The notes under the pieces were generated by a model. The model did not search any database and was not told the origin of the DNA. It saw only the letters and a list, made by a program, of their open reading frames with translations. A stretch of 64,000 nt of DNA from Microbacterium tenebrionis. GTDB lineage: Bacteria; Actinomycetota; Actinomycetes; Actinomycetales; Microbacteriaceae. This document shows positions 1 to 9,147 of this stretch, in pieces. Numbering within the stretch: the first letter of the stretch is position 1; each line of letters begins with the position of its first letter. The position numbers and the translations under genes are program-made. The stretch lies in assembly GCF_903645325.1 (NCBI RefSeq), contig NZ_CAHJXQ010000007.1, forward strand, positions 62,001-126,000, written 5' to 3'.

Positions 1-796
1 GCTGCTGCCGGATCCGCACCGGAAGGGTCGTGAGGCCGCGGTGCAGCAGGTACGCGCCGAGCGGATGCAGCAGCCCTCCCGTCACGGCGCGCACGCGGCG
101 CAGCGCCTCGGCGTGCTCCTCGCTGCAGGCGACGACCCCGGCGATCACATCGCCGTGCCCGCCGAGGTACTTCGTCGCGCTGTGCAGCGACATCGCCGCA
201 CCCAGATCGAGCGGGTTCTGCAAGATCGGCGTCGCGAAGGTGTTGTCGACGACGACGGGAACGCCGCCCGCCGCCGCGGCGACGGCGGCGATGTCGACGA
301 GTTCGAGAGTGGGGTTCGCCGGCGTCTCCATGATGACGAGGCCCGTTTCGGGACGGATGCTGACGCCGACCTCCGACGGATGGCAGAACGTGACCTCGGT
401 GCCCAGCAGCCCGGAGCCGAGCAGGTGGTCGGTGCCGCCGTACAGGGGACGGACCGCCACGACGTGGCGTTTGCCGGTGGCGGATGTCATGGCCAGGATC
501 ACGGCGGTCATCGCCGCCATCCCCGATGAGAACGCGACCGACGCCTCGGCGTGCTCCATCGTGGCCAGCGCCTCCTCGAAGCGTGCGACCGTCGGGTTCC
601 ACAGCCGCTGGTACACCAGGCTGCCGTTCTCGATCGGACGGCCGCCGGTGGCCATCGCCTCATAGGCGTCGCCACCCCGTTCGATGTCGGGAAGCGGGTT
701 GGTCGTGGAGAGGTCGATCGGCAGGGCGTGGACGCCGAGCGCGTTGAGGTCGTCGCGGCCGCTGTGCACGGCGACGGTGTCAGGGTGCAGGCTCAT
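1..796 (-). CDS. Cys/Met-metabolism PLP-dependent lyase (trans-sulfuration family), 3' end outside window
   Basis: Reading the reverse strand from the ATG at 796 gives an open frame of 265 codons that runs off the left edge, so the C-terminus is missing. It carries the family signature SATKYLGGHGD, whose Lys (about residue 209) should bind PLP, and an upstream PVVVDNTFATP strand. The family includes cystathionine gamma-synthase/lyase and methionine gamma-lyase, all using PLP chemistry on sulfur amino acids in the cytoplasm. GAAGG precedes the start. The divergent Lrp-type regulator 112 bp away probably controls it, which favours a catabolic lyase such as methionine gamma-lyase. The exact substrate cannot be told. 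Confidence 0.9.
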   Translation of the reverse strand, partial: MSLHPDTVAVHSGRDDLNALGVHALPIDLSTTNPLPDIERGGDAYEAMATGGRPIENGSLVYQRLWNPTVARFEEALATMEHAEASVAFSSGMAAMTAVILAMTSATGKRHVVAVRPLYGGTDHLLGSGLLGTEVTFCHPSEVGVSIRPETGLVIMETPANPTLELVDIAAVAAAAGGVPVVVDNTFATPILQNPLDLGAAMSLHSATKYLGGHGDVIAGVVACSEEHAEALRRVRAVTGGLLHPLGAYLLHRGLTTLPVRIRQQ

Positions 797-908
797 GCCT
801 TCACGTTGCCGGAATCCCAATGCGAGTGGGAGAATTCGACAGCATCCGCCGACTATCCCGGCAGATCCGCGATTATCGATGACGGGCGACTGAACAGGGG
901 CGACGATC

Positions 909-1373
909 TTGGCGAAAGCACAACTCGACGAGCTCGACCTGCAGATCCTGGCTGCGCTCAGCACGCGCGCAGACCTGACGAACAAGGCGCTCGCCGCCCG
1001 GCTGGGGCTCGCCGAGTCCACGTGCGCGCACCGCGTGCGGGGCCTGCGCGACCGTGGCGTCATCCGCGACACCCGCATCCGACTCGACGCCGCGACCCTC
1101 GGCTACCCGCTCGAGGCGATCATCAAGGTGCGTCTGGCCAACCACACCGGCGAGAAGGTCAACGCCCTGTTCGACGCGCTCGTCGCGACTCCCCGCGTGC
1201 TGCAGGTGTTCCACGTCGCCGGCGTCGACGACTTCCTCGTGCACGTGGCCGTTCAGGATGCCGCGGCACTGCGCGACATCGTCCTCGAGCACATCACGGT
1301 GCATCCGGTCGTGCGCGGAACCGAGACCCAGTTGGTCTTCGATCTGCGCGACGGCCGCGGCGTGCTGGGGTAG
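909..1373 (+). CDS. Lrp/AsnC family transcriptional regulator
   Basis: A 154-residue protein with the family's two parts: an N-terminal helix-turn-helix (residues ~5-50, starting LDELDLQILAAL, with recognition region LGLAESTCAHRV) and a C-terminal RAM/AsnC ligand-binding domain (~70-150, with VLQVFHVAGVDDFLVHV). Full family length. The start is TTG at 909; no in-frame ATG lies nearby. Such proteins form octamers that bind an amino acid and act on neighbouring genes. It is divergent from the trans-sulfuration enzyme, with 112 bp between the starts, so local control of that gene by a sulfur amino acid is the natural inference. Confidence 0.93.
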   Translation: MAKAQLDELDLQILAALSTRADLTNKALAARLGLAESTCAHRVRGLRDRGVIRDTRIRLDAATLGYPLEAIIKVRLANHTGEKVNALFDALVATPRVLQVFHVAGVDDFLVHVAVQDAAALRDIVLEHITVHPVVRGTETQLVFDLRDGRGVLG

Positions 1374-1376
1374 GTC

Positions 1377-2849
1377 TCAGCGGCGGAGCAGCTTCTTCCA
1401 GCGGCGCTGCACCATGACGGGCACGGGCTGGGTGACCACGGCATCCACGTTCAGGGAGCTGTTGTCGGGGCCGACGATCGCGATCGGCGTCGTCAGCGTC
1501 GGCTCGAGCGGATCCACGGGCATCTTCGCCAGCGCCCGATGCGCGCGCACGTATGCGGGGATGAGGATCACGACCGCGCCGACCCAGGCGAGCGGATTGC
1601 TCATCGCGACGCCGGCGAATCCGAGAACAGCTCCGAGCACGACGGCAGCGGCCACGCGGGCGAACAGCTCGACGACACCCGTGATGGTCGGGATCATCGC
1701 CTGACCGAGTCCCTGCAGCGCGCCGCGCAGCACGAACAGCACGCCGAGCAGGGCGTAGGTGGATCCGTTGATGATGAGCATGAGGTGCGCGAGCTCGACG
1801 ACCTCGTCGGCACCGTCGCCGACGAACAGCCGCACCAGGTGCGTGCCGAAGGCGATGAGCACGATGCCGAGCACGAGCGAGGCGACGATGGCCATCCACG
1901 TCGCCTGCACGACGCCGGAGCGGATGCGGTCGGGCCGCCGGCCGCCGAAGTTCTGCGCCACGTACATCGACACCGCGAGGCCTAGGGAGGCCAGCAGCGC
2001 CGTCGCGAGGCTGTCGACCCTGGATGCCGCGGTGTACGCCGCGATCGCCTCGGCGCCGAGGACGTTCAGGGCGACCTGCACGACGAGCGTGCCGATCGCG
2101 ATGATCGAGGCCTGGAACCCCATCGGGAGGCCCAGCCGCAGGTGGTCGGCGATGTCGTCGCGGGTGACGCGCCAGTCCTCGCGCCGAATGTGAAGCATCG
2201 GCATCCGGCGGCGGACGAACTCCAGGCACAGCAGCACCGAGACGGCCTGCGCGACGACGGTCGCGAGCGCCGCGCCGGCCACACCCCATCCGACGGGACC
2301 GACGAGCACGATGACGAGCACGACGTTGAGCCCGCACGCGATCGTGAGGAACACCAGCGGCGTCTTCGAGTCGCCGATCGCACGGATGATCGCCGAGAGG
2401 TAGTTGAAGAACATCGTCGCCCCGCCGCCGAGGAAGCTCACCTGCGTGAACAGCGTCGCCTCGGCGAGCAGCTCAGGCGGTGTCTGCATGAGCACGAGCA
2501 CGGGCTCGGCCAGCAGCGGGCCGCCGATCGTGATGACGATGCTGGCGGCGGCCGAGAGCAGGGTGCCCGTGGCGACGGATCGCCGCACGCCCGCGGCATC
2601 CTTCGCCCCGAACGCCTGCGCCGTCGGGATCGCGAAACCGCTCGTCATGCCCCAGGCGAATCCGAGGAGCAGGAACAGGAGACTCCCCGTCGCGCCGACG
2701 GCGGCGAGCGAGTTCACGCCGAGCTCGCGCCCGACCACCACCGTGTCGACGACCTGGTAGAGCTGCTGGACGACGTTGCCGATCAGCAGAGGGACGGCGA
2801 AGGTCAGGATGACGCGCCAGGGACGGCCTGTGGTGAGGGAGGTTGCCAT
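1377..2849 (-). CDS. MATE family efflux transporter
   Basis: A 490-residue membrane protein with two six-helix halves typical of the MATE/MOP fold. It opens with the hallmark sequence LIGNVVQQLYQVVDTVVVG. MATE pumps use Na+ or H+ gradients to export cationic drugs or metabolites. The C-terminal ~50 residues after the last membrane segment are charged and end in RRWKKLLRR, probably cytosolic. The gene converges on the Lrp regulator with only 3 bp between stops. Its promoter region holds a perfect 12-bp palindrome next to a -10-like box (separate entry), suggesting a local repressor. The substrate cannot be predicted. Confidence 0.95.
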   Translation of the reverse strand: MATSLTTGRPWRVILTFAVPLLIGNVVQQLYQVVDTVVVGRELGVNSLAAVGATGSLLFLLLGFAWGMTSGFAIPTAQAFGAKDAAGVRRSVATGTLLSAAASIVITIGGPLLAEPVLVLMQTPPELLAEATLFTQVSFLGGGATMFFNYLSAIIRAIGDSKTPLVFLTIACGLNVVLVIVLVGPVGWGVAGAALATVVAQAVSVLLCLEFVRRRMPMLHIRREDWRVTRDDIADHLRLGLPMGFQASIIAIGTLVVQVALNVLGAEAIAAYTAASRVDSLATALLASLGLAVSMYVAQNFGGRRPDRIRSGVVQATWMAIVASLVLGIVLIAFGTHLVRLFVGDGADEVVELAHLMLIINGSTYALLGVLFVLRGALQGLGQAMIPTITGVVELFARVAAAVVLGAVLGFAGVAMSNPLAWVGAVVILIPAYVRAHRALAKMPVDPLEPTLTTPIAIVGPDNSSLNVDAVVTQPVPVMVQRRWKKLLRR

Positions 2850-2915
2850 GCGGGGGAAGCGGCTTCCGGAGACGAGGATCGGGGCAGACGGCTCGCCGGG
2901 GTGCGGCGAGCGCCC

Positions 2916-2934
2916 AGTCTATCGAATCGATTCG
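2916..2934 (-). promoter_or_regulatory. Palindromic operator beside a -10 box, upstream of the MATE gene
   Basis: CGAATCGATTCG at 2923-2934 is a perfect 12-bp palindrome. On the minus strand it is followed directly by ATAGACT, where TAGACT resembles a -10 box, about 70 bp before the MATE start. A repressor bound there would cover the -35/-10 spacer. Position and symmetry are seen; the function is inferred. Confidence 0.4.
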
Positions 2935-2999
2935 GACGATCGAAGACCCACACGGCGGTGAACGCAGCGAGCCGGGCCCGCCTCAGAGACCGGCCGGTC

Positions 3000-3395
3000 T
3001 CAGAGGTCGCTGTGCACGCCGACGATGCGCGGCGTCGCCAGCACCGGTGCCGGCGCGGACGACGGTGCCGCTGCTGCGGAGGAGGCCATCGGTTCCGGCT
3101 TCGGTCGCCGCTCGAAGGCCTGCACGATGGACCGTGCGACGGCGCCGAGCACGAGCGCGACGACGAGGCCGCCCGCGGCCACGATCGCGGGAACCCACTG
3201 CCCGGAGAAACCGGATGCAAGGCTGAGCAGCGCGCCGCCGATCCACGCCGCGGATGCTCCGCCGGCTACGCCGGCGGCCCCCATCGCAAGTGCGATCAGG
3301 GCGACGATCGCGCAGATCAGGGCGATGCCCGCCCCCGCGATTCCGACCCACAGGAAAAGCTCTGAAAGATCCCTGATCAGCCCGATCGATGACAT
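3000..3395 (-). CDS. Small membrane protein of unknown function
   Basis: A 131-residue protein with roughly three hydrophobic segments (residues ~12-35, ~38-58 and ~65-85, the first around LFLWVGIAGAGIALICAIVA) and a soluble Ala/Pro-rich tail ending in RIVGVHSDL. The start is the ATG at 3395, because GGGGGG sits just upstream; longer in-frame starts have no such site. I recognise no family. It is a single gene, divergent from the hydrolase at 3518. Confidence 0.75.
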   Translation of the reverse strand: MSSIGLIRDLSELFLWVGIAGAGIALICAIVALIALAMGAAGVAGGASAAWIGGALLSLASGFSGQWVPAIVAAGGLVVALVLGAVARSIVQAFERRPKPEPMASSAAAAPSSAPAPVLATPRIVGVHSDL

Positions 3396-3517
3396 TGTGA
3401 CCCCCCGGTCGCCTTCGTGTTTCCCACGGTACGCAGGCCCGCCGGCATCCGCATCCATCGGAAGGATGATGTTACGCAAACGCCACCCGGACGTACCTCG
3501 AGGGCCATGATGGAGGG

Positions 3518-4318
3518 GTGGCCGTTCCTCTCTCCGAACTGACGCGGATGCCGGATCCGCAACTCGTCTACGCCGCCGACGGAACCCGCCTGGCGACCTA
3601 CACCTGGGGAGAGCTCGATGCCCCGGTTGTGGTGATCGTGCACGGGTTCGCGTCCAACGTGCGCGACAACTGGGTCCTCACCGGCTGGGTCCGGGAGCTC
3701 AACAGGGCCGGGTACCGCGTGCTCGCCCTCGACCAGCGCGGGCACGGCAACAGTGACAAGCCGCACGAGCCGGATGCCTATGCCATCCGCACTCTGGTGT
3801 CGGACGTCGAGACGGTCATGGACACCTATCTCGTCGAGGACGCGTTCTATGTCGGCTACTCGCTCGGCGCTCGCGTCGGCTGGGAGGTCGTGCGTGATCT
3901 TCCGCAGCGCATCGAGCGTGCCGTGCTCGGCGGCGTGCCCGACGGCATCCCTCTGGAGCGGCTCGACCTCGACCAGGTGCGCGCGTATGCAGACGACGGC
4001 ACACCCGTGACGGATCAGGCGACCCAGGACTACATCGCCCTCACCGAACGCGTTCCCGGCAACGATCTGCGCTCGCTCGTCGCCCTCGCCGAGGGGATGA
4101 GGCGAACCCGCACGGTCGACCCCGACCCGGCCAATGCCCCGACCCGTCCCATCCTGTTCGCGACGGGCACGGAGGACGCCATCATCGAGGGCTCCCGCGC
4201 GCTGGCCGAGGCCGCACCGAACGGGACGTTCTTCGAGATCCCCGGGCGCCACCACTTCAACGCGCCCGGCTCGCGGGCGTTCAAGGATGCCGCGCTGGAG
4301 TTCCTCGCGGGTTCCTGA
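3518..4318 (+). CDS. Alpha/beta hydrolase
   Basis: A 266-residue alpha/beta-hydrolase fold enzyme. It has the oxyanion-hole strand VVIVHGFASN, the DQRGHGNSD loop, the nucleophile elbow GYSLGAR (Ser near residue 116), an acid-loop region FATGTEDAII and a late His in GRHHFNAPGS, so the Ser-Asp-His triad appears complete. Substrates in this family range from esters to epoxides and haloalkanes and cannot be read here. The start is GTG at 3518, preceded by GGAGG. It converges on msrA with a 24-bp gap. Confidence 0.92.
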   Translation: MAVPLSELTRMPDPQLVYAADGTRLATYTWGELDAPVVVIVHGFASNVRDNWVLTGWVRELNRAGYRVLALDQRGHGNSDKPHEPDAYAIRTLVSDVETVMDTYLVEDAFYVGYSLGARVGWEVVRDLPQRIERAVLGGVPDGIPLERLDLDQVRAYADDGTPVTDQATQDYIALTERVPGNDLRSLVALAEGMRRTRTVDPDPANAPTRPILFATGTEDAIIEGSRALAEAAPNGTFFEIPGRHHFNAPGSRAFKDAALEFLAGS

Positions 4319-4342
4319 GCGGCGACGCCGAAGCGCCGGGGC

Positions 4343-4876
4343 TCAGGCCTCGCGCTTGGGCAGCACCCACCCGGCGCGCGGGAAGTGGCAGGTGTAGCCG
4401 TTCGGGATGCGCAGCAGGTAGTCCTGGTGCTCGGGCTCGGCCTCCCAGAACGGGCCCTCGGGCTCGATCGTCGTGACGGCTTTGCCGGGCCACAGGCCCG
4501 AGGCATCCACGTCGGCGATCGTGTCGCGGGCGACCTGCTCCTGCTCGGGGCTCAGCGGGAAGATCGCCGAGCGGTAACTGGAGCCGATGTCGTTGCCCTG
4601 TCGGTTCAGCGTCGACGGGTCGTGGATCTGGAAGAAGAACGCCAGGATGTCGCGGTATGTCGTCTTCGTCGGGTCGAACACGATCTCGACGGCCTCGGCG
4701 TGGCCGGGGTGATTGCGGTAGGTCGGGTGGTCGTTCGAACCGCCGGTGTAGCCGACGCGGGTGTCCAGGACTCCGGGCTGGCGGCGGATGAGGTCTTCCA
4801 TGCCCCAGAAGCAGCCGCCCGCGAGGACAGCGGTCTCGGTGCCGGGTGTGCGGGTGATGGTGCCGGTGTCGGTCAT
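4343..4876 (-). CDS. msrA: Peptide methionine-S-sulfoxide reductase MsrA
   Basis: A 177-residue protein that reduces methionine-S-sulfoxide in oxidised proteins. It contains the catalytic motif GCFWG (Cys22), followed by RVGYTGG and [14 protein letters not shown], all standard for MsrA, and ends in a family-typical [10 protein letters not shown] segment. The start is the ATG at 4876, because AAAGGAG lies 7 bases upstream; the frame stays open further upstream but without a ribosome site. The resolving Cys is the one in YTCHFP. It is divergent from the SDR gene. Confidence 0.97.
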   Translation of the reverse strand: MTDTGTITRTPGTETAVLAGGCFWGMEDLIRRQPGVLDTRVGYTGGSNDHPTYRNHPGHAEAVEIVFDPTKTTYRDILAFFFQIHDPSTLNRQGNDIGSSYRSAIFPLSPEQEQVARDTIADVDASGLWPGKAVTTIEPEGPFWEAEPEHQDYLLRIPNGYTCHFPRAGWVLPKREA

Positions 4877-5069
4877 GTGGACTCCTTTTCGCCCTTCCAG
4901 TCTGACGCAGGATCGCGGGGCGGGAGCCGTTCTGGACGAACCCTCAGGAACCGCGTGCGGTATGCGTTTCGTCGGTTTCGAGGCGCTCAGAACCGACCGA
5001 AAGCATCCGGCCTGTGCGGGAGGCACAAGAAACACGAGGGCGGATGCCGGGGCGCATAGCTTCGTCACC

Positions 5070-5900
5070 ATGACTGAGAACCCGATCACCGACGCTCTCG
5101 TCCTCATCACCGGCGGCGCCCGCGGCATGGGCGAACTCTACGCACGCCGCGCGGTCGCCGCGCACGCGCGCGCCGTCGCGCTGTGGGACATCGATGAGGA
5201 TGCCGTCACCGCTCTGGCCGCCGACCTCTCCCGATCCGGAGTGGAGGTGCGCGGCTACCGCGTCGACGTGTCGCAGCGCGAGGAGATCGCCGCCGGCATC
5301 GAGAAGCTTCGGGCGGATCTCGGCTCCCCCGACGTCGTCATCAACAACGCCGGCATCGTGCGCGGCGCGCCGTTCTGGGAGCACGACCCGGTCGCGCACA
5401 TCGAGGCGACCATGCGCATCAACACCCTGGCGGCGATGTGGCTGACCCGTGAGGTTCTGCCCGAGATGATCGCGGATGCTTCGCGCCCCAAGCGCATCCT
5501 GAACATCGCGTCCGCCGCCGGAACTCTGGCGAACCCGAACATGAGCGTGTACGCGGCATCCAAGTGGGCGATGATCGGCTGGAGCGAGTCGCTCCGGCTG
5601 GAACTGGAGTCTCACCGGCATCGGCACATCGCGGTCACGACATTCTGCCCGAGCTACGTCTCGACCGGCATGTTCGAAGGAGCGCGAGGGCCGCTGCTGA
5701 CGCCGATCCTCACCCCTCAGACCGCGACGGCCGCGGCCTGGAACGGGATGCTGCACGGGACGCCGCTCGTGCTGCGGCCGTGGACCGTGAAGCTGTCGAT
5801 GGCGCTCCGCGGCATCCTGCCGACCGGGGCGTGGGACTTCCTGGCCCGGCACGTGTTCAAGGTGTACTCGTCGATGGACCACTTCACCGGACGCGGGTGA
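5070..5900 (+). CDS. SDR family NAD(P)-dependent oxidoreductase
   Basis: A 276-residue classical short-chain dehydrogenase. It has the Rossmann nucleotide motif TGGARGMG near the N-terminus, NNAG in the central strand, a catalytic Ser in NIASAAG and the YxxxK pair in [10 protein letters not shown]. The Asp after strand 2 (LWDIDED) favours NAD(H). About 45 residues follow the usual C-terminal segment. It oxidises or reduces an alcohol/carbonyl pair, with substrate unknown. I chose the ATG at 5070, which matches family N-termini; the frame is open upstream without signals. The DUF808 gene begins 60 bp downstream. Confidence 0.93.
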   Translation: MTENPITDALVLITGGARGMGELYARRAVAAHARAVALWDIDEDAVTALAADLSRSGVEVRGYRVDVSQREEIAAGIEKLRADLGSPDVVINNAGIVRGAPFWEHDPVAHIEATMRINTLAAMWLTREVLPEMIADASRPKRILNIASAAGTLANPNMSVYAASKWAMIGWSESLRLELESHRHRHIAVTTFCPSYVSTGMFEGARGPLLTPILTPQTATAAAWNGMLHGTPLVLRPWTVKLSMALRGILPTGAWDFLARHVFKVYSSMDHFTGRG

Positions 5901-5959
5901 CATCGCCGCCGCGTGTCCCGGCAGTAGAGTTGCTTCCCTGAGACCCACGAGGGGGACAC

Positions 5960-6880
5960 ATGTCGGTTGGTCTGCTCGCCGTCGTCGACGACATCCTGAG
6001 CGCGGCGATGAAGGCGTCGGCCAAGGCGGCCGGCGTCGTGATCGACGACGCCGCCGTCACCCCGCAGTACGTGCAGGGCATCACTCCGGCGCGCGAACTG
6101 CCCGTCGTCGCGAAGATCACGCTCGGGTCGCTGGCGAACAAGTTCATCATCATCATCCCGATCGCCCTGCTGCTGACCGCGTTCGCTCCGTGGGTGCTGC
6201 CGTTCCTGCTCATCCTCGGCGGAACATACCTCTGCTTCGAGGGCGCCGAGAAGGTGCTGGAGTGGTTCGGGTTCCTCCACGGACACGACGACGAGGGCGC
6301 GCGCAACGAGAACAAGCTCGTGTTGGGTGCGATCCGCACCGACCTGATCCTGTCGACCGAGATCATGCTCATCTCGCTGTCGAACCTCGAGGGCGGGCTG
6401 AGCATCTGGATGACGCTCGGAATCCTCGCCGTGATCGCCGCGATCATGACCCTCGTCGTCTACGGTGCCGTGGCGCTGCTGGTGAAGATCGACGACATCG
6501 GACTGAAGATGGCCAAGAGCGACTCGCAGCGCGTGCGTCACACCGGAACGCGTCTGGTGCGCTCGATGCCTGCGGTGTTCCGCGTGATCAGCGTGATCGG
6601 AACCGTCGCGATGCTGTGGGTCGGCGGGCACCTGCTGCTCGCGAACCTCGGCGAGGTCGGATTGCACTTCTTCAGCGACCTGCTGCACGGCATCCACGAC
6701 TTCCTCGCGCCCGCCGGTGCCGTGATCGCGTGGATCGGCGAGACCTTCGTCTCGGCCCTGGCGGGTCTCGTCGTCGGTCTCATCGTCGTCGGCGTCGTCA
6801 TGCTGATCGGGCGGATGCTGGGCAAGAAGCCCTCGTTCACCGAGGGCGGCGAGTCGCCGGCCAACGTCGTCGCGCACTGA
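5960..6880 (+). CDS. DUF808 domain membrane protein (YedI-like)
   Basis: A 306-residue multi-pass membrane protein matching the DUF808/YedI family: MSVGLLAVVDDI at the start, DDAAVTPQYVQG, the segment ITLGSLANKFIII and GGTYLCFEGAEKV. About six membrane helices follow, with charged loops such as GHDDEGARNENK. The family is widespread and its function is not established. GGGGGACAC precedes the ATG. PnuC starts 8 bp after its stop and the J-domain gene overlaps PnuC, so the three probably form one transcript. Confidence 0.93.
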   Translation: MSVGLLAVVDDILSAAMKASAKAAGVVIDDAAVTPQYVQGITPARELPVVAKITLGSLANKFIIIIPIALLLTAFAPWVLPFLLILGGTYLCFEGAEKVLEWFGFLHGHDDEGARNENKLVLGAIRTDLILSTEIMLISLSNLEGGLSIWMTLGILAVIAAIMTLVVYGAVALLVKIDDIGLKMAKSDSQRVRHTGTRLVRSMPAVFRVISVIGTVAMLWVGGHLLLANLGEVGLHFFSDLLHGIHDFLAPAGAVIAWIGETFVSALAGLVVGLIVVGVVMLIGRMLGKKPSFTEGGESPANVVAH

Positions 6881-6888
6881 GCTCCGCG

Positions 6889-7605
6889 ATGGACGTGCTG
6901 CACTGGCTGGTCGACGCCTTCAATTCGCAGTGGGTGCTCCCCGGCGGGCAGAAACTCCTCATCCGCGAGGTCGTCGGCAACCTGTTCGGGCTCGCCAGTG
7001 CACTCGGCGGCATGCGCCGCAAGGTGTGGGCGTGGCCGGTCGGCATCGTCGGCAATCTGCTGCTGCTGACGGTGTTCCTCGGCAGCATCCTCAGCCCTGA
7101 GCACGACCTGCCGCACCTGCTCGGGCAGGCCGGACGGCAGGTCATGTTCATCGCGGTCGCCGTGTACGGCTGGATCCGCTGGCGGCAGGCGGCATCCGGC
7201 ACCGGGCAGGTGACACCGCGCTGGGCGCCGAACAGTGCGCGCATAGGACTCGTGCTCGTGCTCGTCATCGGCACGATCGCCCTCACTCCCCTGTTCCGGC
7301 TTCTCGGCTCGTACGAGCCGGTGTGGGCGGATGCCTGGACCTTCGTCGGGTCGCTCCTGGCGACCTACGGCATGGCGAAGGGCTGGACGGAGTTCTGGCT
7401 CATCTGGATCGCCGTCGACGTCGTCGGCGTGCCGCTCCTGTTCAGCGCCGGCTACTACGCGACCGGCCTCATGTACGTCTTCTACGGCGCGTTCACCGCC
7501 GTCGGCTTCGTCGTGTGGTGGCGGGCGCAGGCGAACGCCAAGCCGCACATCGAGACGATCATGCCCGACCCGCGCATAGGCGGCGCAGACGAGAATGAGG
7601 ACTGA
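6889..7605 (+). CDS. pnuC: Nicotinamide riboside transporter PnuC
   Basis: A 238-residue membrane protein of the PnuC family, which brings nicotinamide riboside into the cell for NAD synthesis. Features seen are the N-terminal half with REVVGNLFGLAS and KVWAWPVGIVGN (the conserved W-P-G-N region), several hydrophobic helices, and YGWIRW in the middle. The start is the ATG at 6889, 8 bp after the DUF808 stop. The stop overlaps the next ATG as TGATG, so translation of the J-domain protein is likely coupled. Confidence 0.9.
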   Translation: MDVLHWLVDAFNSQWVLPGGQKLLIREVVGNLFGLASALGGMRRKVWAWPVGIVGNLLLLTVFLGSILSPEHDLPHLLGQAGRQVMFIAVAVYGWIRWRQAASGTGQVTPRWAPNSARIGLVLVLVIGTIALTPLFRLLGSYEPVWADAWTFVGSLLATYGMAKGWTEFWLIWIAVDVVGVPLLFSAGYYATGLMYVFYGAFTAVGFVVWWRAQANAKPHIETIMPDPRIGGADENED

Positions 7606-8540
7606 TGTTCGACAGCCCGCTCTCCGCCTCCGCGTATGAGGTGCTCGGTGTCGACCCCACCGCGACGGCTGACGAGATCAGGAAGGCGTTCCGGCTCCGC
7701 CTGCGCCAGACCCACCCGGATGCCGGCGGCGACGCCGCGGCGTTCATCCAGGTGCAGCGGGCGTGGGAGCTCGTCGGCACTCCCGAGGCCCGGTCCCTCT
7801 ACGACCGCGGGCACGGATTCGGCACGGCATCCGGCGCGTCAACGCCCGAGCACGACTGGAGCGGCTGGCGAGCACCGGCCCCTCGCACGGACACGCGCCC
7901 CAAGGCCCGCGCTTACGGGCATCCCGGTGGCTGGCGCCGCGAGCGCTATCTCTCCCTGATGCGCGAATGGGCCGGCCGCGGCGTCGACCTCGACGACCCC
8001 TACGACCCGGCGCTGGTGCGCTCGGCGCCGCTCGAGATCCGGCGTCTGCTGGCGGACGCCCTCGCCGAGGAGGCCACGGCAGGCACGGTGTCCGACCTCG
8101 GCATGGGGTTCACGGTCTGGCACGACGTCGCCACGGGCACCGACCCGCGCGAGAAGCTCGACCACGTCGTGCTCAGCCCGTCGGGGCTGTACGGGGTGAT
8201 GTCGGAGGACTTCGCCGAGACCGCCCGGTTCCGACGCGGCGAGATCATCGGCCAGAACGTCGACGGCCGCGCTCCGGTGGCCAGCCTCCTCGCCCGCGTG
8301 CGCGTGATCGCCCGGGCGGCGAAGGTGCGCTTCGGCGGGGCGATCATCGTGCTGCCCGACGACGACCTCGAGCAGGCCGTCACCGCGCTCGGCAAGGTGC
8401 GCGGCATCCCCGTCGTCGTCGTGCGTCGCAGCACGCTCGGCATGGTCCTGCGGCAGGGCGTTCCCGGTGCGCGCGACATCGGCGGCAACGAGCTGTTCGA
8501 CGTGCGCACTCGCCTGCAGCAGACGGTGCGCTTCGTCTGA
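7605..8540 (+). CDS. J-domain protein with C-terminal NERD-like region
   Basis: A 311-residue protein. Residues ~8-62 are a DnaJ J domain with the diagnostic HPD (residues 37-39, in RQTHPDAGG), the site that stimulates Hsp70 ATPase. A linker rich in Arg/Pro follows, then from ~150 a mixed alpha/beta region with LDHVVLSPSGLYGV, which resembles the NERD nuclease-related domain (D-x-hydrophobic-x-G-x-hydrophobic). The glycine-rich and zinc parts of true DnaJ are absent, so it is not the housekeeping co-chaperone. The NERD-like reading is tentative. Confidence 0.85.
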   Translation: MFDSPLSASAYEVLGVDPTATADEIRKAFRLRLRQTHPDAGGDAAAFIQVQRAWELVGTPEARSLYDRGHGFGTASGASTPEHDWSGWRAPAPRTDTRPKARAYGHPGGWRRERYLSLMREWAGRGVDLDDPYDPALVRSAPLEIRRLLADALAEEATAGTVSDLGMGFTVWHDVATGTDPREKLDHVVLSPSGLYGVMSEDFAETARFRRGEIIGQNVDGRAPVASLLARVRVIARAAKVRFGGAIIVLPDDDLEQAVTALGKVRGIPVVVVRRSTLGMVLRQGVPGARDIGGNELFDVRTRLQQTVRFV

Positions 8541-8556
8541 GGTCCCAGGCCCGGGC

Positions 8557-8736
8557 TCACTCCGCGTCGGAGCGGAACAGCCCTCGCAGCACGAGGTAGA
8601 CGATCACCGCGACGACGGCGACGATCGCGAGCTTCGCGATGAACCACAGCACGGAGAACAGCACCCCGACCAGCCACCAGGCGACGATGACAGCGACGAT
8701 CACGCCGACGATGGTCCACAGGGAATTCTTGTTCAC
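8557..8736 (-). CDS. Small two-helix membrane protein (59 aa)
   Basis: The reverse strand encodes 59 residues beginning (GTG)NKNSLWTIVGVIVAVI and ending in YLVLRGLFRSDAE. Two hydrophobic stretches (~7-24 and ~26-50) make it almost entirely membrane-embedded with a short charged tail. It sits alone between the J-domain gene (convergent) and the S4 gene (divergent). Similar short hydrophobic proteins are common in Microbacteriaceae; no function is known to me. Confidence 0.65.
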   Translation of the reverse strand: MNKNSLWTIVGVIVAVIVAWWLVGVLFSVLWFIAKLAIVAVVAVIVYLVLRGLFRSDAE

Positions 8737-8775
8737 GGCTCAAGCCTACGCACCGGCGCCGGTTAGCATTCAGGA

Positions 8776-9000
8776 ATGACTGACGAAGCGACCTCCGACG
8801 TATCCATCGGCGGCGAGATGATCCGCCTCGGCCAGTTCCTGAAGTTCTCGGGACTGCTCGACTCCGGCGGCGACGCCAAGGAGGTCATCATCGACGGATA
8901 CGTCACCGTGAACGGTGACGAGGAGCGCCGCCGCGGGCGCCAGCTCCGCGACGGCGACCTCGTCTCATTCGAGGGCCGGACGGTCCGCGTCCGGCCGTGA
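8776..9000 (+). CDS. S4-domain RNA-binding protein (YbcJ-like)
   Basis: A 74-residue stand-alone S4 domain: EMIRLGQFLKFSGL, then GGDAKEVIIDGYVTVNGD (the conserved I-x-x-G-x-V-x-V-N-G core) and GDLVSFEG. It matches the small YbcJ/RlbA class thought to bind structured RNA. Full length for the class. The ATG at 8776 is only ~15 bp after a TTAGCATTC region, so the leader is very short. The phosphatase gene follows after 147 bp. Confidence 0.9.
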   Translation: MTDEATSDVSIGGEMIRLGQFLKFSGLLDSGGDAKEVIIDGYVTVNGDEERRRGRQLRDGDLVSFEGRTVRVRP

Positions 9001-9147
9001 CTCCCGCCCGAGCCGCGAGAATTGCTCTCTGCGGCGAGACGGATGCTGGCACGGCGCAGGCGGCCGGGCCGACGTTCGCAGGCGAGCCTGCGCCGCACCG
9101 GCTCGGCGCGGTACCCCGTCGTGCCCGGCGCCGAGTACGCTCGCCGT

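Noticed and set aside
1..796. Several plus-strand open frames over the first 800 bp
   Set aside because: All are shadows of the minus-strand PLP enzyme, which has clear catalytic motifs.
6190..6888. Long plus-strand open frame upstream of pnuC
   Set aside because: It lies inside the DUF808 gene in another frame, is Arg-rich and has no motif. The real pnuC start is at 6889.
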